A DNA stretch of 14,722 nt from an uncultured Fenollaria sp. (GCF_934202865.1 NZ_CAKPYL010000036.1:1-14722); one strand, 5' to 3'. Shown: positions 7,555 through 14,394, counted from the first letter of the stretch. A program made the numbers and translations. The notes: generated from the sequence alone by a model not told the origin.

Positions 7555-8182
7555 ATCATTTAGAGTATTAATAGTTGGCGGTTCAGATATATACGCACTA
7601 GGCGTAGAAGCTTCTCTCTCAGCTTTTGACGATATGCATGTCGTTGAGAGCTTTAGAGACGCTTCAGATGCTCAAGACTACTTAACAAGGAAGAGCGTAG
7701 ACTTTGTTATCTACGTCGATGATGAGCTAGATGAAAGTAAAAGGATAGCCGATTTACAAAGGCTAGCCGTAATGAATAGGCGCTATAGAGTACTCTTTAT
7801 GACAAACAGACCAAGCATCGAGATGATTATCTCACCGAAAGACTTTCACCTAGATGGCATCATGGACAAAGAGCTCAAGAGAGATGAACTTAGAAATGCA
7901 CTTCTTGACATGAGAAAAGGGGTAGTAGTCGTGTCGAAGAAAAAGAACTTCAGCGTTAAGACGGAACAAAAATTGGGGGATTTTTTGGACCGCAAGGAGC
8001 TCTACGACACACTAAGCTCACGAGAGAAGCAAATTCTACTAAGCATCAAAGAGGGCTTAAGCAATCAAGAGATAGCCGACAGGTTTTATATCACTTTATC
8101 GACAGCAAAGACACATACGAGAAATTTGTATAAAAAGTTGGGAGTGAAATCACGGTCACAAGCAATAAAGTTCCTAAATTAA
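7544..8182 (+). CDS. LuxR/NarL-family regulator with degenerate receiver
   Basis: A 212-residue DNA-binding regulator. Residues about 156-212 are a GerE/LuxR helix-turn-helix (LSSREKQILL, SNQEIADRF, STAKTHTRNLYKKLGV). Residues about 6-125 resemble a receiver domain: Thr87 and Lys109 fit the conserved switch Thr and Lys. However, the N-terminal acidic pair is replaced by Gly12-Gly13, and the phospho-acceptor position appears to be Val58, followed by Asp59-Asp60. Phosphorylation may therefore be lost or shifted, and no sensor kinase is in the window. The ATG at 7544 overlaps the hutI end by 11 bases and has only a weak ribosome binding site, so expression probably depends on coupling to hutI. 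Its position suggests control of the hut operon, the downstream importer, or both. That is inference. Confidence 0.88.
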   Translation: MALKSFRVLIVGGSDIYALGVEASLSAFDDMHVVESFRDASDAQDYLTRKSVDFVIYVDDELDESKRIADLQRLAVMNRRYRVLFMTNRPSIEMIISPKDFHLDGIMDKELKRDELRNALLDMRKGVVVVSKKKNFSVKTEQKLGDFLDRKELYDTLSSREKQILLSIKEGLSNQEIADRFYITLSTAKTHTRNLYKKLGVKSRSQAIKFLN

Positions 8183-8239
8183 ATACGGGTCAATATGATC
8201 GGACAGACCCACAAAACATTTTAAACTTCTTTTTTATGA

Positions 8240-8271
8240 TGCACCTATATATATGGGTGCATCTTTTTTGC
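8240..8271 (+). terminator. hut operon terminator
   Basis: GATGCACC (8240-8247) and GGTGCATC (8258-8265) pair over an A/T loop and run into six T (8266-8271). A weaker 5-bp hairpin (GGGTC 8187-8191 with GACCC 8206-8210) lies just after the regulator stop codon. Confidence 0.92.
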
Positions 8272-8298
8272 GTGTAAAACCATTTTTATGTAAATGGA

Positions 8299-8310
8299 TT
8301 TGCGCGCAAA
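8299..8310. promoter_or_regulatory. Perfect 12-bp palindrome TTTGCGCGCAAA
   Basis: An exact palindrome with a GCGCGC core in otherwise A/T-rich DNA, about 30 bases after the hut terminator and well upstream of the oppA promoter. It is a plausible protein-binding site, but no regulator can be named. Confidence 0.3.
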
Positions 8311-8362
8311 ATGATTTTTGTGAATATGCTTTTGAGCCTATTGCTATTAAAATAGTATAGCT

Positions 8363-8488
8363 ATCGCCCGTCATATGTTTATCGCTCGACATATGCCTTA
8401 CGCTCGTCATATGTCAAACGCCTGTCAGATGCCTTACACTCGTCATATGCTTAACGCGTGTCATACGTCAAACGCTCGTCATATGCTA
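8363..8488. repeat. Seven tandem copies of an 18-bp repeat
   Basis: Seven head-to-tail units with no spacers and no length change: starts at 8363, 8381, 8399, 8417, 8435, 8453 and 8471. The consensus is WACGCTCGTCATATGYYW. Each unit centres on a CATATG palindrome (changed to CAGATG in unit 4 and CATACG in unit 6). The last three bases alternate between types (CCT in units 2 and 4, TCA in units 3 and 6). The array is richer in GC than its surroundings. The plus strand has an open frame through it (hexapeptide xARHMx) beginning at ATG 8375, but there is no ribosome binding site and the frame continues through the oppA -35 region, so coding is unlikely. All minus frames are closed. Possible roles are an iteron-like protein-binding array, a variable-number repeat, or inert expansion. 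Confidence 0.9.
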
Positions 8489-8579
8489 AGCTATTTGCGT
8501 GGTGAAAGCATTTCCATTGGCATAAGTATTTCTGTTTTCGAAAAAATTCATACGAAAGGAGTATTTTTTATCAAAACTC

Positions 8580-8608
8580 TTGTATTATTAAATCACTAGT
8601 GGTATAAT
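8580..8608 (+). promoter_or_regulatory. Extended -10 promoter of the importer operon
   Basis: TTGTAT (8580-8585), 17-bp spacer, TATAAT (8603-8608), with TG at 8600-8601 making an extended -10. The predicted start is near 8614-8615, leaving a leader of about 165 nt before oppA. Confidence 0.85.
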
Positions 8609-8614
8609 ATATAA

Positions 8615-8751
8615 AAGAGCTTTAATCAGGTAGAGTATATCGCCGTTAACACGAGCACATGAAGAATTAATAGACCGATTCTATATTAGCAAGTGTACGA
8701 GGGTATCATACATAGCAGCTCTTCGACTATAGCTAGGACCCTTAGGTCCTA
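8615..8751 (+). promoter_or_regulatory. Candidate structured 5' leader of oppA
   Basis: The untranslated leader contains several nested complementary pairs. AAGAGCT at the very 5' end (8615-8621) pairs with AGCTCTT (8717-8723). GTAT (8635-8638) pairs with ATAC (8708-8711). CGT plus ACAC (8644-8652, two-base bulge) pairs with GTGTACG (8693-8699). AGAATT (8663-8668) pairs with GATTCT (8677-8682). A separate hairpin TAGGACC-CTT-type (8734-8740 with 8745-8751) stands 18 bases before the ribosome binding site AAGGAGG (8769-8775). It matches no riboswitch or T-box class that I recognise, and there is no terminator before oppA. Short helices arise by chance, so only the 7-bp closing pair and the final hairpin are persuasive. 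Confidence 0.4.
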
Positions 8752-8780
8752 AGCACACGCAGAAATGCAAGGAGGTTTTT

Positions 8781-10328
8781 ATGAAGAAGTTTATTTCACT
8801 TATCTTGGCACTAGCACTTGTTATGACAGTACTTACTGGCTGCGCTGGTGGCAACAAATCAACTGGCGAAAAGAAAGGCGACAAGGACACACTTGTAATC
8901 GCTAACGACTCAGATGCTATATCTCTAGACCCAATGGGTACTAACGATAACGCATCTTCAAAAGTATTAGTTCAAATCTATGAAGGTCTATTCGAACTAA
9001 ATGATAAGGCTGAAGAAGTTCCTTTACTAGCTGAAAGCTACGACAAGGTTTCTGATACTGAATACGTTTTCCACTTAAGAAAAGGAGTTAAATTCCATAA
9101 TGGAGACGAAATGAAGGCATCAGACGTAGTATTCTCATTGAAGCGTGCGTGTGAAGCACCTAACGTTAAGCACTTGTTTAACACTATCGATGAAGACTCT
9201 ATCAAGGCTGACGATGATTACACTGTAAGATTCAATCTTAAGTTCCCTTATCCTGGTATCATTGCATCATTAATGCATCCAGGTGGATCAATCCTTTGCC
9301 AAAAAGAAGTTGAAGCAGCTGGAGACAGCTACGGTACTTCTACTGATAAGGTTTGCGGTACTGGTCCATTTAAGCTTGATGAATGGTCTAAGGCTAACGC
9401 TATCAAATTAAGCAGATTCGAAGATTATTACGGAGAAAAAGCTAAGATGGCTAAAGTTGAAATGAAGATTATACCTGAACCAACTAACAGACTTGTTGAA
9501 CTACAAACTGGTGGAGCTGACATAATCTATGAACTTCAACCACTAGATGTTGAAAAAGTAGAAAAAGATGAAAATCTTGTTATGTTAAAATCTGATGACT
9601 ATGGTACTACTTATCTAGGATTTAACACTCAAAAGGCACCTTTTGATAATCCAAAAGTACGTGAAGCTATAGCATACGCTATCGATATAGACGATATAAT
9701 TCCAAAGGTTTGGTTAGGTCTTGGTAAGACAGCTTCTAACTCAATGCCACCAACACTAGTTTACTCTATAGGTGGAGAAACAAAAGCTAAAGCTAGAGAC
9801 GTTGAAAAAGCAAAAGCATTACTTGCTGAAGCTGGTTATCCTAACGGTTTTGACACATCTATCTCTACAAACGAAAGAAAACAACGTGTCGATATGGCTA
9901 CTATAATCAAAGAACAACTTAAAGACGTTGGTATAAACGTAACTATCAACGTTATGGAATGGTCTGCATTTAATGATGTATTAAAGAACGCTAAACAAGA
10001 TATGTTCGAAATCGCTTGGATTTCTGATACTCCAGACCCAGACGCATTCTTGTTCCCATGCTTCCACTCAAGTGCAAAGGGTGAAGGCGGTAACTACTGC
10101 TGGTTAGAAGACCCTGAAATGGATAAGATGCTTGATGACGCTAGACAAGAACTTGACGAAACAAAGAGAGGCGAAATCTATAGAAAGGCTCAAGAATATA
10201 TTCTTGATAACCAAATTTGGATTCCTGAATACTGGTCAGAATTAACTGTAGCAACATCTAAGAATGTTGAAGGTTTTGAAATGAACCACTTTGGTTTCTA
10301 CAAATTAAATAAGGTAAACGTTAAATAG
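8781..10328 (+). CDS. oppA: Peptide ABC transporter substrate-binding lipoprotein
   Basis: Captures extracellular peptide and delivers it to the permease. A 515-residue family 5 solute-binding protein (Opp/Dpp type). The signal peptide ends in the lipobox LTGC with Cys21 as the lipid-modified residue, followed by a flexible Gly/Lys/Ser stretch. The family signature region is clear: LAESY, then FHLRKGVKFHNGDEMKASDV, then a GTGPFKLDEW motif. The start is supported by AAGGAGG at 8769-8775. Sequence alone does not separate di-, oligopeptide or nickel-type ligands; it looks closer to DppA-like proteins in size and motifs. It is first in the five-gene operon, with its own promoter and a long leader. 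A stem-loop downstream may raise its level over the permeases. Confidence 0.95.
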   Translation: MKKFISLILALALVMTVLTGCAGGNKSTGEKKGDKDTLVIANDSDAISLDPMGTNDNASSKVLVQIYEGLFELNDKAEEVPLLAESYDKVSDTEYVFHLRKGVKFHNGDEMKASDVVFSLKRACEAPNVKHLFNTIDEDSIKADDDYTVRFNLKFPYPGIIASLMHPGGSILCQKEVEAAGDSYGTSTDKVCGTGPFKLDEWSKANAIKLSRFEDYYGEKAKMAKVEMKIIPEPTNRLVELQTGGADIIYELQPLDVEKVEKDENLVMLKSDDYGTTYLGFNTQKAPFDNPKVREAIAYAIDIDDIIPKVWLGLGKTASNSMPPTLVYSIGGETKAKARDVEKAKALLAEAGYPNGFDTSISTNERKQRVDMATIIKEQLKDVGINVTINVMEWSAFNDVLKNAKQDMFEIAWISDTPDPDAFLFPCFHSSAKGEGGNYCWLEDPEMDKMLDDARQELDETKRGEIYRKAQEYILDNQIWIPEYWSELTVATSKNVEGFEMNHFGFYKLNKVNVK

Positions 10329-10349
10329 TTAAATAATACAAAAAAGTGA

Positions 10350-10373
10350 AGGGGGAGGAGGAATCTTCCCCCT
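10350..10373 (+). promoter_or_regulatory. GC-rich stem-loop between oppA and oppB
   Basis: AGGGGGA (10350-10356) pairs with TCCCCCT (10367-10373); the stem extends inward by a G-T and a G-C pair. No T-run follows, so it is unlikely to be a full intrinsic terminator. In importer operons a stable hairpin after the binding-protein gene often protects that part of the mRNA and lowers permease expression; that role is inferred here. Confidence 0.65.
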
Positions 10374-10403
10374 AACACATAGTTCATTTATATCGGAGGC
10401 ATT

Positions 10404-11333
10404 ATGTTAAAATATATTATTAAAAGAATCCTCTATTTAATACCTGTTATTTTATTGGTAAGTCTCTTCGTTTTCTGGTTATTATACATAACACCTGGAG
10501 ACCCTGCCCGTAATATTCTAGGCCCATCGGCCACAGAACAACAAGTAGCAGAACTTAGAGAAGAACTTGGCTTAAACGATCCATTTTTCACGCAATTTGG
10601 TAGATACATATCTAACCTAGTATTAAAGGGTGACTTAGGCCGTAGTTACAGAACAAGAATGCCTGTAGTTCAAGAAATTGGCAACAGAGCAGGCGCAACT
10701 ATTAGACTAGCATTTTTAGCTATAACATTCGCAGTTTTACTAGGTATACCTATAGGTATTATATCTGCGGTAAAACAATATAGTATTTTTGATAACTTGA
10801 CAATGATATTCGCCCTTATAGGCATATCGATGCCAGTATTCTGGCTGGGTCTACTACTCATTATGCTATTTAGTGTGCAACTAGGCTGGCTACCAGCATC
10901 AGGCTTTGACATGCCTAATCAATGGGTTTTACCAGCTATAGCACTAGGAGCTCAATCTGTTTCTGTTATTACAAGACAAACAAGAAGCTCTATGCTTGAA
11001 GTAATTAGACAAGACTACATCAGAACTGCTAAGGCAAAAGGTCAAGAACAAAAGGTCATCACTAGGAAGCACGCTTTGGCAAACGCTCTAATCCCTATCA
11101 CTACTGTTATCGGTACACAATTCGGACAACTTATGGGCGGTGCTCTAATGACTGAAGTTATATTTAGTATACCTGGCATAGGCAGACTTATGGTAGATTC
11201 AATCAAGATGAGAGACATACCTCTTGTTATGGGATGTGTATTATTCGTTGCAGTTACATTTGCTCTTGTAAATCTAATTGTCGACATACTATATACATTC
11301 ATAGACCCAAGAGTTAAGAGTCAATATATGTAG
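10404..11333 (+). CDS. oppB: Peptide ABC transporter permease (OppB/DppB type)
   Basis: One of two membrane channel subunits. 309 residues, usual length. The N-terminus (KRILYLIPVILLVSLFVFWL) is the first membrane helix with the typical family start, followed by a TPGDPA motif and an extracellular loop of about 60 residues. About five more hydrophobic segments follow from residue 97. The EAA loop that contacts the ATPases is visible near residues 210-225 (RTAKAKGQ...ITRKHALAN). Start: ATG with CGGAGG five bases upstream. The next gene begins within about ten bases of its stop, so the permeases are made together. Confidence 0.95.
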   Translation: MLKYIIKRILYLIPVILLVSLFVFWLLYITPGDPARNILGPSATEQQVAELREELGLNDPFFTQFGRYISNLVLKGDLGRSYRTRMPVVQEIGNRAGATIRLAFLAITFAVLLGIPIGIISAVKQYSIFDNLTMIFALIGISMPVFWLGLLLIMLFSVQLGWLPASGFDMPNQWVLPAIALGAQSVSVITRQTRSSMLEVIRQDYIRTAKAKGQEQKVITRKHALANALIPITTVIGTQFGQLMGGALMTEVIFSIPGIGRLMVDSIKMRDIPLVMGCVLFVAVTFALVNLIVDILYTFIDPRVKSQYM

Positions 11334-11342
11334 GTGAATGAT

Positions 11343-12230
11343 ATGGCAGAAAAAAATATGAAAAAAGAGCAATCAATAAGAAAATCAAAAAGACAAACAG
11401 GTTTTAGTGAAGTTTTAAAAAGAATGAAGAGAAACAAACTTGCTATGGTAGGTCTAGTTATACTTATCTTGCTAGTTTTGGTAGCGATATTCGCAGACGT
11501 TGTTGCCCCATATACTTTCAATGACATGGTTGGTCCAACATATCAAACACCAAACTCTGAATTTATCTTCGGAACAGACCACTTAGGCCGTGATATATTC
11601 TCTCGTGTCGTTTATGGTTCTAGAATCAGTTTGAAAGTCGGATTTATATCCGTATCCATTGCTTTAGTATTTGGTGTAACACTAGGCGCTGTAACTGGTT
11701 ACTACGGCGGTAAAGTCGACACTATAATCATGAGATTCATAGACGTGCTTCAAGCTATACCAGATATACTTTTAGCTATAGCAATCATGAGCGCACTAGG
11801 CACTGGCCTTGGTAACTTAATGATAGCCGTTGGTATAGCCTCGGTTCCAGCATATGCCAGAATCGTTAGGAGCTCTGTTTTAACTATAAAAGATAACGAA
11901 TTTGTTGAAGCAGCAAAGGCCAATGGTTCTAGCGACTTTAGAATTATCTTTAAACATATAATTCCAAACTGTATGGCACCTATCATCGTTCAAGCGACTC
12001 TAGGTGTTGCTTACGCAATCATTAACGCGGCAGGTCTATCCTTCATAGGACTTGGACTTGAACCACCTACACCAGAGTGGGGCGCTATGCTATCGGATGG
12101 TCGTTCATATATCATGGACTTCCCACACATCACATTGTTCCCAGGTTTAGCCATCGTTATCACCATCTTTGCTCTTAATGTTATGGGCGATGGTCTTAGA
12201 GATGCACTTGACCCTAAGCTTAAGAGGTAG
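11343..12230 (+). CDS. oppC: Peptide ABC transporter permease (OppC/DppC type)
   Basis: Second membrane subunit, partner of the OppB-like protein. About 295 residues. A basic N-terminal tail, then the OppC N-terminal segment (KRMKRNKLAMVGLVILILLV) forms the first helix, followed by the FGTDHLGRDIFSR motif typical of this subunit. The EAA loop is EAAKANGSSDFRIIFKHIIPN-like (first 20 residues), near residues 190-210. Start choice: AGGTGA (11332-11337) overlaps the oppB stop and sits five bases before the ATG at 11343. The in-frame GTG at 11334 is part of that Shine-Dalgarno and would have none of its own, so 11343 is preferred. Confidence 0.94.
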   Translation: MAEKNMKKEQSIRKSKRQTGFSEVLKRMKRNKLAMVGLVILILLVLVAIFADVVAPYTFNDMVGPTYQTPNSEFIFGTDHLGRDIFSRVVYGSRISLKVGFISVSIALVFGVTLGAVTGYYGGKVDTIIMRFIDVLQAIPDILLAIAIMSALGTGLGNLMIAVGIASVPAYARIVRSSVLTIKDNEFVEAAKANGSSDFRIIFKHIIPNCMAPIIVQATLGVAYAIINAAGLSFIGLGLEPPTPEWGAMLSDGRSYIMDFPHITLFPGLAIVITIFALNVMGDGLRDALDPKLKR

Positions 12231-12239
12231 GAGGTTACT

Positions 12240-13277
12240 ATGGAAAAAGGAAATTTACTTAATATAAGAGACCTATCTGTTGAGTTCAATACAGATTCGG
12301 GTGTTGTTAAAGCCGTTAATGGCATGAACTTGTCTCTAAACAAAAAGGAGACTCTTGGCCTTGTTGGAGAAACAGGTGCCGGCAAGACTACTACTGCTCT
12401 TGCAATACTTAACCTAGTACCTGATCCACCTGGAATTATTAGCTCAGGTGAGATTGAGTTCGATGGTAAGGATATATTAAAAACTAAAGAAAAAGACATG
12501 AGAAAGATTAGAGGGGAAAAGATCTCCATGATCTTCCAAGACCCAATGACAAGTCTTAACCCTGTTATGACTATAGGTAAGCAAATCGAAGAAGTTCTTG
12601 CTCTTCACACTAAACTTGATAAGAACGGAAGAAAAGAAAAGACTCTTGAAATGCTTGACCTAGTAGGTATCAGACGTGAAAGAGTTAATGACTACCCTCA
12701 TCAACTTTCTGGTGGTATGAAGCAAAGAATCGTTATCGCGATGGCTCTTGCTTGTAACCCAGAGATAATCATTGCGGATGAGCCAACAACTGCTCTAGAC
12801 GTTACTATTCAAGCCCAAGTTATGGAGCTAATGAAGGAGCTTAAGAGCAAGTTTGATACATCCATCATCATGATTACTCACGACTTAGGTGTTATCGCTG
12901 AAATTGCTGATAAGGTAGCGGTTGTTTACGCTGGCGAAGTTGTTGAAAGCGGTACTACTAAGGATATATACACTGACAAGAAGCATCCATACACTGTCGG
13001 ACTGTTCTCGTCAATACCAAAATTAACTGGAGATGTTGAAAGACTTCAAGTTATTCCAGGAATGACACCAGACCCAACAAATTTACCTACTGGATGTAAG
13101 TTCCACCCAAGATGCACTAAGTGCATGGAAATGTGCAAAACAAACGAACCACCGGTTTATGAAGTAAGCCCAGGTCACTTTGTTAAGTGCTTCTTATACA
13201 AGGACGGAGCTATGGATATAGACGGCTCTAAGAATGAAGCTAGCGAAGAAATAGCTTCTGAATCAGAAGAAAAGTAG
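12240..13277 (+). CDS. oppD: Peptide ABC transporter ATPase (OppD/DppD type)
   Basis: One of two cytoplasmic ATPases powering import. 345 residues. Walker A is GETGAGKT (residues 43-50), where GESGSGKS is more usual. The signature LSGGMKQR starts at Leu156. Walker B is IIIADEPTT with Asp180-Glu181, and the switch His lies in MITHDLG. The C-terminal oligopeptide-transporter domain holds Cys286, Cys292, Cys295 and Cys299 (CKFHPRCTKCMEMC) plus a further Cys in the KCFLY segment. Such Cys clusters in this subunit family have been linked to an iron-sulfur centre. An acidic tail of about 20 residues ends the protein. AGGAGG overlaps the oppC stop region, so the genes are closely coupled. It presumably pairs with the OppF-like ATPase. 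Confidence 0.95.
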   Translation: MEKGNLLNIRDLSVEFNTDSGVVKAVNGMNLSLNKKETLGLVGETGAGKTTTALAILNLVPDPPGIISSGEIEFDGKDILKTKEKDMRKIRGEKISMIFQDPMTSLNPVMTIGKQIEEVLALHTKLDKNGRKEKTLEMLDLVGIRRERVNDYPHQLSGGMKQRIVIAMALACNPEIIIADEPTTALDVTIQAQVMELMKELKSKFDTSIIMITHDLGVIAEIADKVAVVYAGEVVESGTTKDIYTDKKHPYTVGLFSSIPKLTGDVERLQVIPGMTPDPTNLPTGCKFHPRCTKCMEMCKTNEPPVYEVSPGHFVKCFLYKDGAMDIDGSKNEASEEIASESEEK

Positions 13278-13289
13278 AGGAGGAAAGTT

Positions 13290-14246
13290 ATGAGCGAAAA
13301 TTTCATTGAAGTAAAACATTTATGTAAGTACTTTCCGACTAAGAAGGGCGTTCTACATGCAGTTGAAGACCTTAACTTTGAGATAAAAAAGGGCGAAACA
13401 CTTGGCCTAGTAGGCGAATCAGGCTGTGGTAAGTCAACAGCTGGTCGTGCAATCATCAGATTACATGAGCCAACAAGCGGAGAAATATGGTTTAACGGCG
13501 AAGACATTATGAACCGTAAGACTAAAAAGGAAATGCACCAATTAAGACGCGAAATGCAAATCGTCTTCCAAGACCCATATTCATCACTAAACCCAAGACT
13601 TAACACATTTGACTTGATTGCGGACGCACTTTATGTAAACAAAATTTACGATAGTAAGAAAGAAATAGAAAAAGTTGTTCTTGAGATGATGGAAACAGTA
13701 GGTCTTGAAAAGAGACTTATGAACTCCTACCCACACGAACTAGATGGTGGTAGAAGACAAAGAATAGGTATCGCAAGAGCCTTAGTAATGAGACCTGAGT
13801 TTATAGTACTTGATGAACCAGTATCAGCACTTGACGTATCAATTCAAGCCCAAGTACTAAATCTTCTTCAAGATATACAAAAAGAAAAGGGACTAACATA
13901 CTTATTTATATCACATGACCTTTCAGTTGTTCGTCACCTTTCAGACAGAGTCGCAGTTATGTATCTTGGACGTATGGTTGAACTAGCAGATTACAAGCAA
14001 ATATTTGAAAACACATTACATCCATACACAAAGGCACTACTATCAGCAATACCAGTACCTGAGTATAACTACAAACAAGAAAGAATCATACTAAAAGGCG
14101 ACGTACCAAGCCCAATAGATCCACCAGACAGATGCGTTTTCTATGGCAGATGTCCGATGAGAGATGAAGGCGTTTGCAATGGTCCTCATCCTACTCTAAA
14201 AGAAGTGGAACCGGGACACTTTGTTGCCTGTCACTTAGTTAAATAA
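13290..14246 (+). CDS. oppF: Peptide ABC transporter ATPase (OppF/DppF type)
   Basis: Second ATPase of the importer, 318 residues. Walker A is GESGCGKST (residues 42-50). Walker B is FIVLDEPVSALD with Asp175-Glu176, and the switch His is in FISHDLSVV. The ABC signature is unusual: Leu151-Asp152-Gly153-Gly154-Arg155 (ELDGGRRQR) where LSGGQ is expected, so the Ser that contacts the ATP gamma-phosphate is missing. This would weaken one of the two composite ATP sites, the one shared with the OppD Walker A. The C-terminal domain has the Cys pattern CVFYGRC...C and a final ACHL. Start: ATG with AGGAGG. Last gene of the operon; a large inverted repeat begins one base past the stop. Confidence 0.95.
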   Translation: MSENFIEVKHLCKYFPTKKGVLHAVEDLNFEIKKGETLGLVGESGCGKSTAGRAIIRLHEPTSGEIWFNGEDIMNRKTKKEMHQLRREMQIVFQDPYSSLNPRLNTFDLIADALYVNKIYDSKKEIEKVVLEMMETVGLEKRLMNSYPHELDGGRRQRIGIARALVMRPEFIVLDEPVSALDVSIQAQVLNLLQDIQKEKGLTYLFISHDLSVVRHLSDRVAVMYLGRMVELADYKQIFENTLHPYTKALLSAIPVPEYNYKQERIILKGDVPSPIDPPDRCVFYGRCPMRDEGVCNGPHPTLKEVEPGHFVACHLVK

Positions 14247-14247
14247 A

Positions 14248-14372
14248 AAATTTCGAATTAACATTCCGGCCTAGGCTCGTTCGCTTTTTATCAATGTTCG
14301 AGTATGACCTATACGGTCCGCTTGATAAAAAGTTCCACTTCGCCTATTCCATGAATTTTCTCTTCGAAATTT
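14248..14372. repeat. 125-bp imperfect inverted repeat (palindromic element)
   Basis: Outer arms AAATTTCGAA (14248-14257) and TTCGAAATTT (14363-14372) are exact complements over 10 bp. Inner arms CTTTTTATCAA (14284-14294) and TTGATAAAAAG (14322-14332) match over 11 bp. Between them, ATTC and TAGGC occur in order on both arms, and the centre has GACC (14306-14309) with GGTC (14315-14318). The whole could fold as one long hairpin. It has no coding capacity and no T-run after it, and I see no clear target-site duplication. It resembles a MITE- or REP-like intergenic element. It may also shield the oppF mRNA 3' end. Confidence 0.85.
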
Positions 14373-14394
14373 GTGGATAAAGTTAAGTTGATAT

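Noticed and set aside
8363..8488. CRISPR array.
   Set aside because: Repeats are directly adjacent with no spacers, and no cas genes are in the window.
8509..8519. 11-base match CATTTCCATTG shared with 222-232 in the first promoter region.
   Set aside because: Too short in low-complexity A/T-rich DNA, and the flanking sequences do not match.
8375..8599. Plus-strand open frame of 74 codons through the 18-bp repeats (ARHM hexapeptide repeat).
   Set aside because: No ribosome binding site, starts inside a repeat unit, and ends within the oppA promoter; the frame stays open only because 18 is a multiple of three.
8615..8780. T-box leader for the importer operon.
   Set aside because: No T-box sequence (AGGGUGGNACCGCG-like) and no terminator/antiterminator pair before oppA.
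12011..12529. Minus-strand open frame of 172 codons.
   Set aside because: Lies antisense to oppC and oppD, whose protein motifs fully explain the sequence; Ser/Pro-rich shadow composition.
14372..14380. Perfect DnaA box (TGTGGATAA on the plus strand) after the 125-bp element.
   Set aside because: A single isolated copy; one 9-mer is expected by chance in A/T-rich sequence and does not make an origin.
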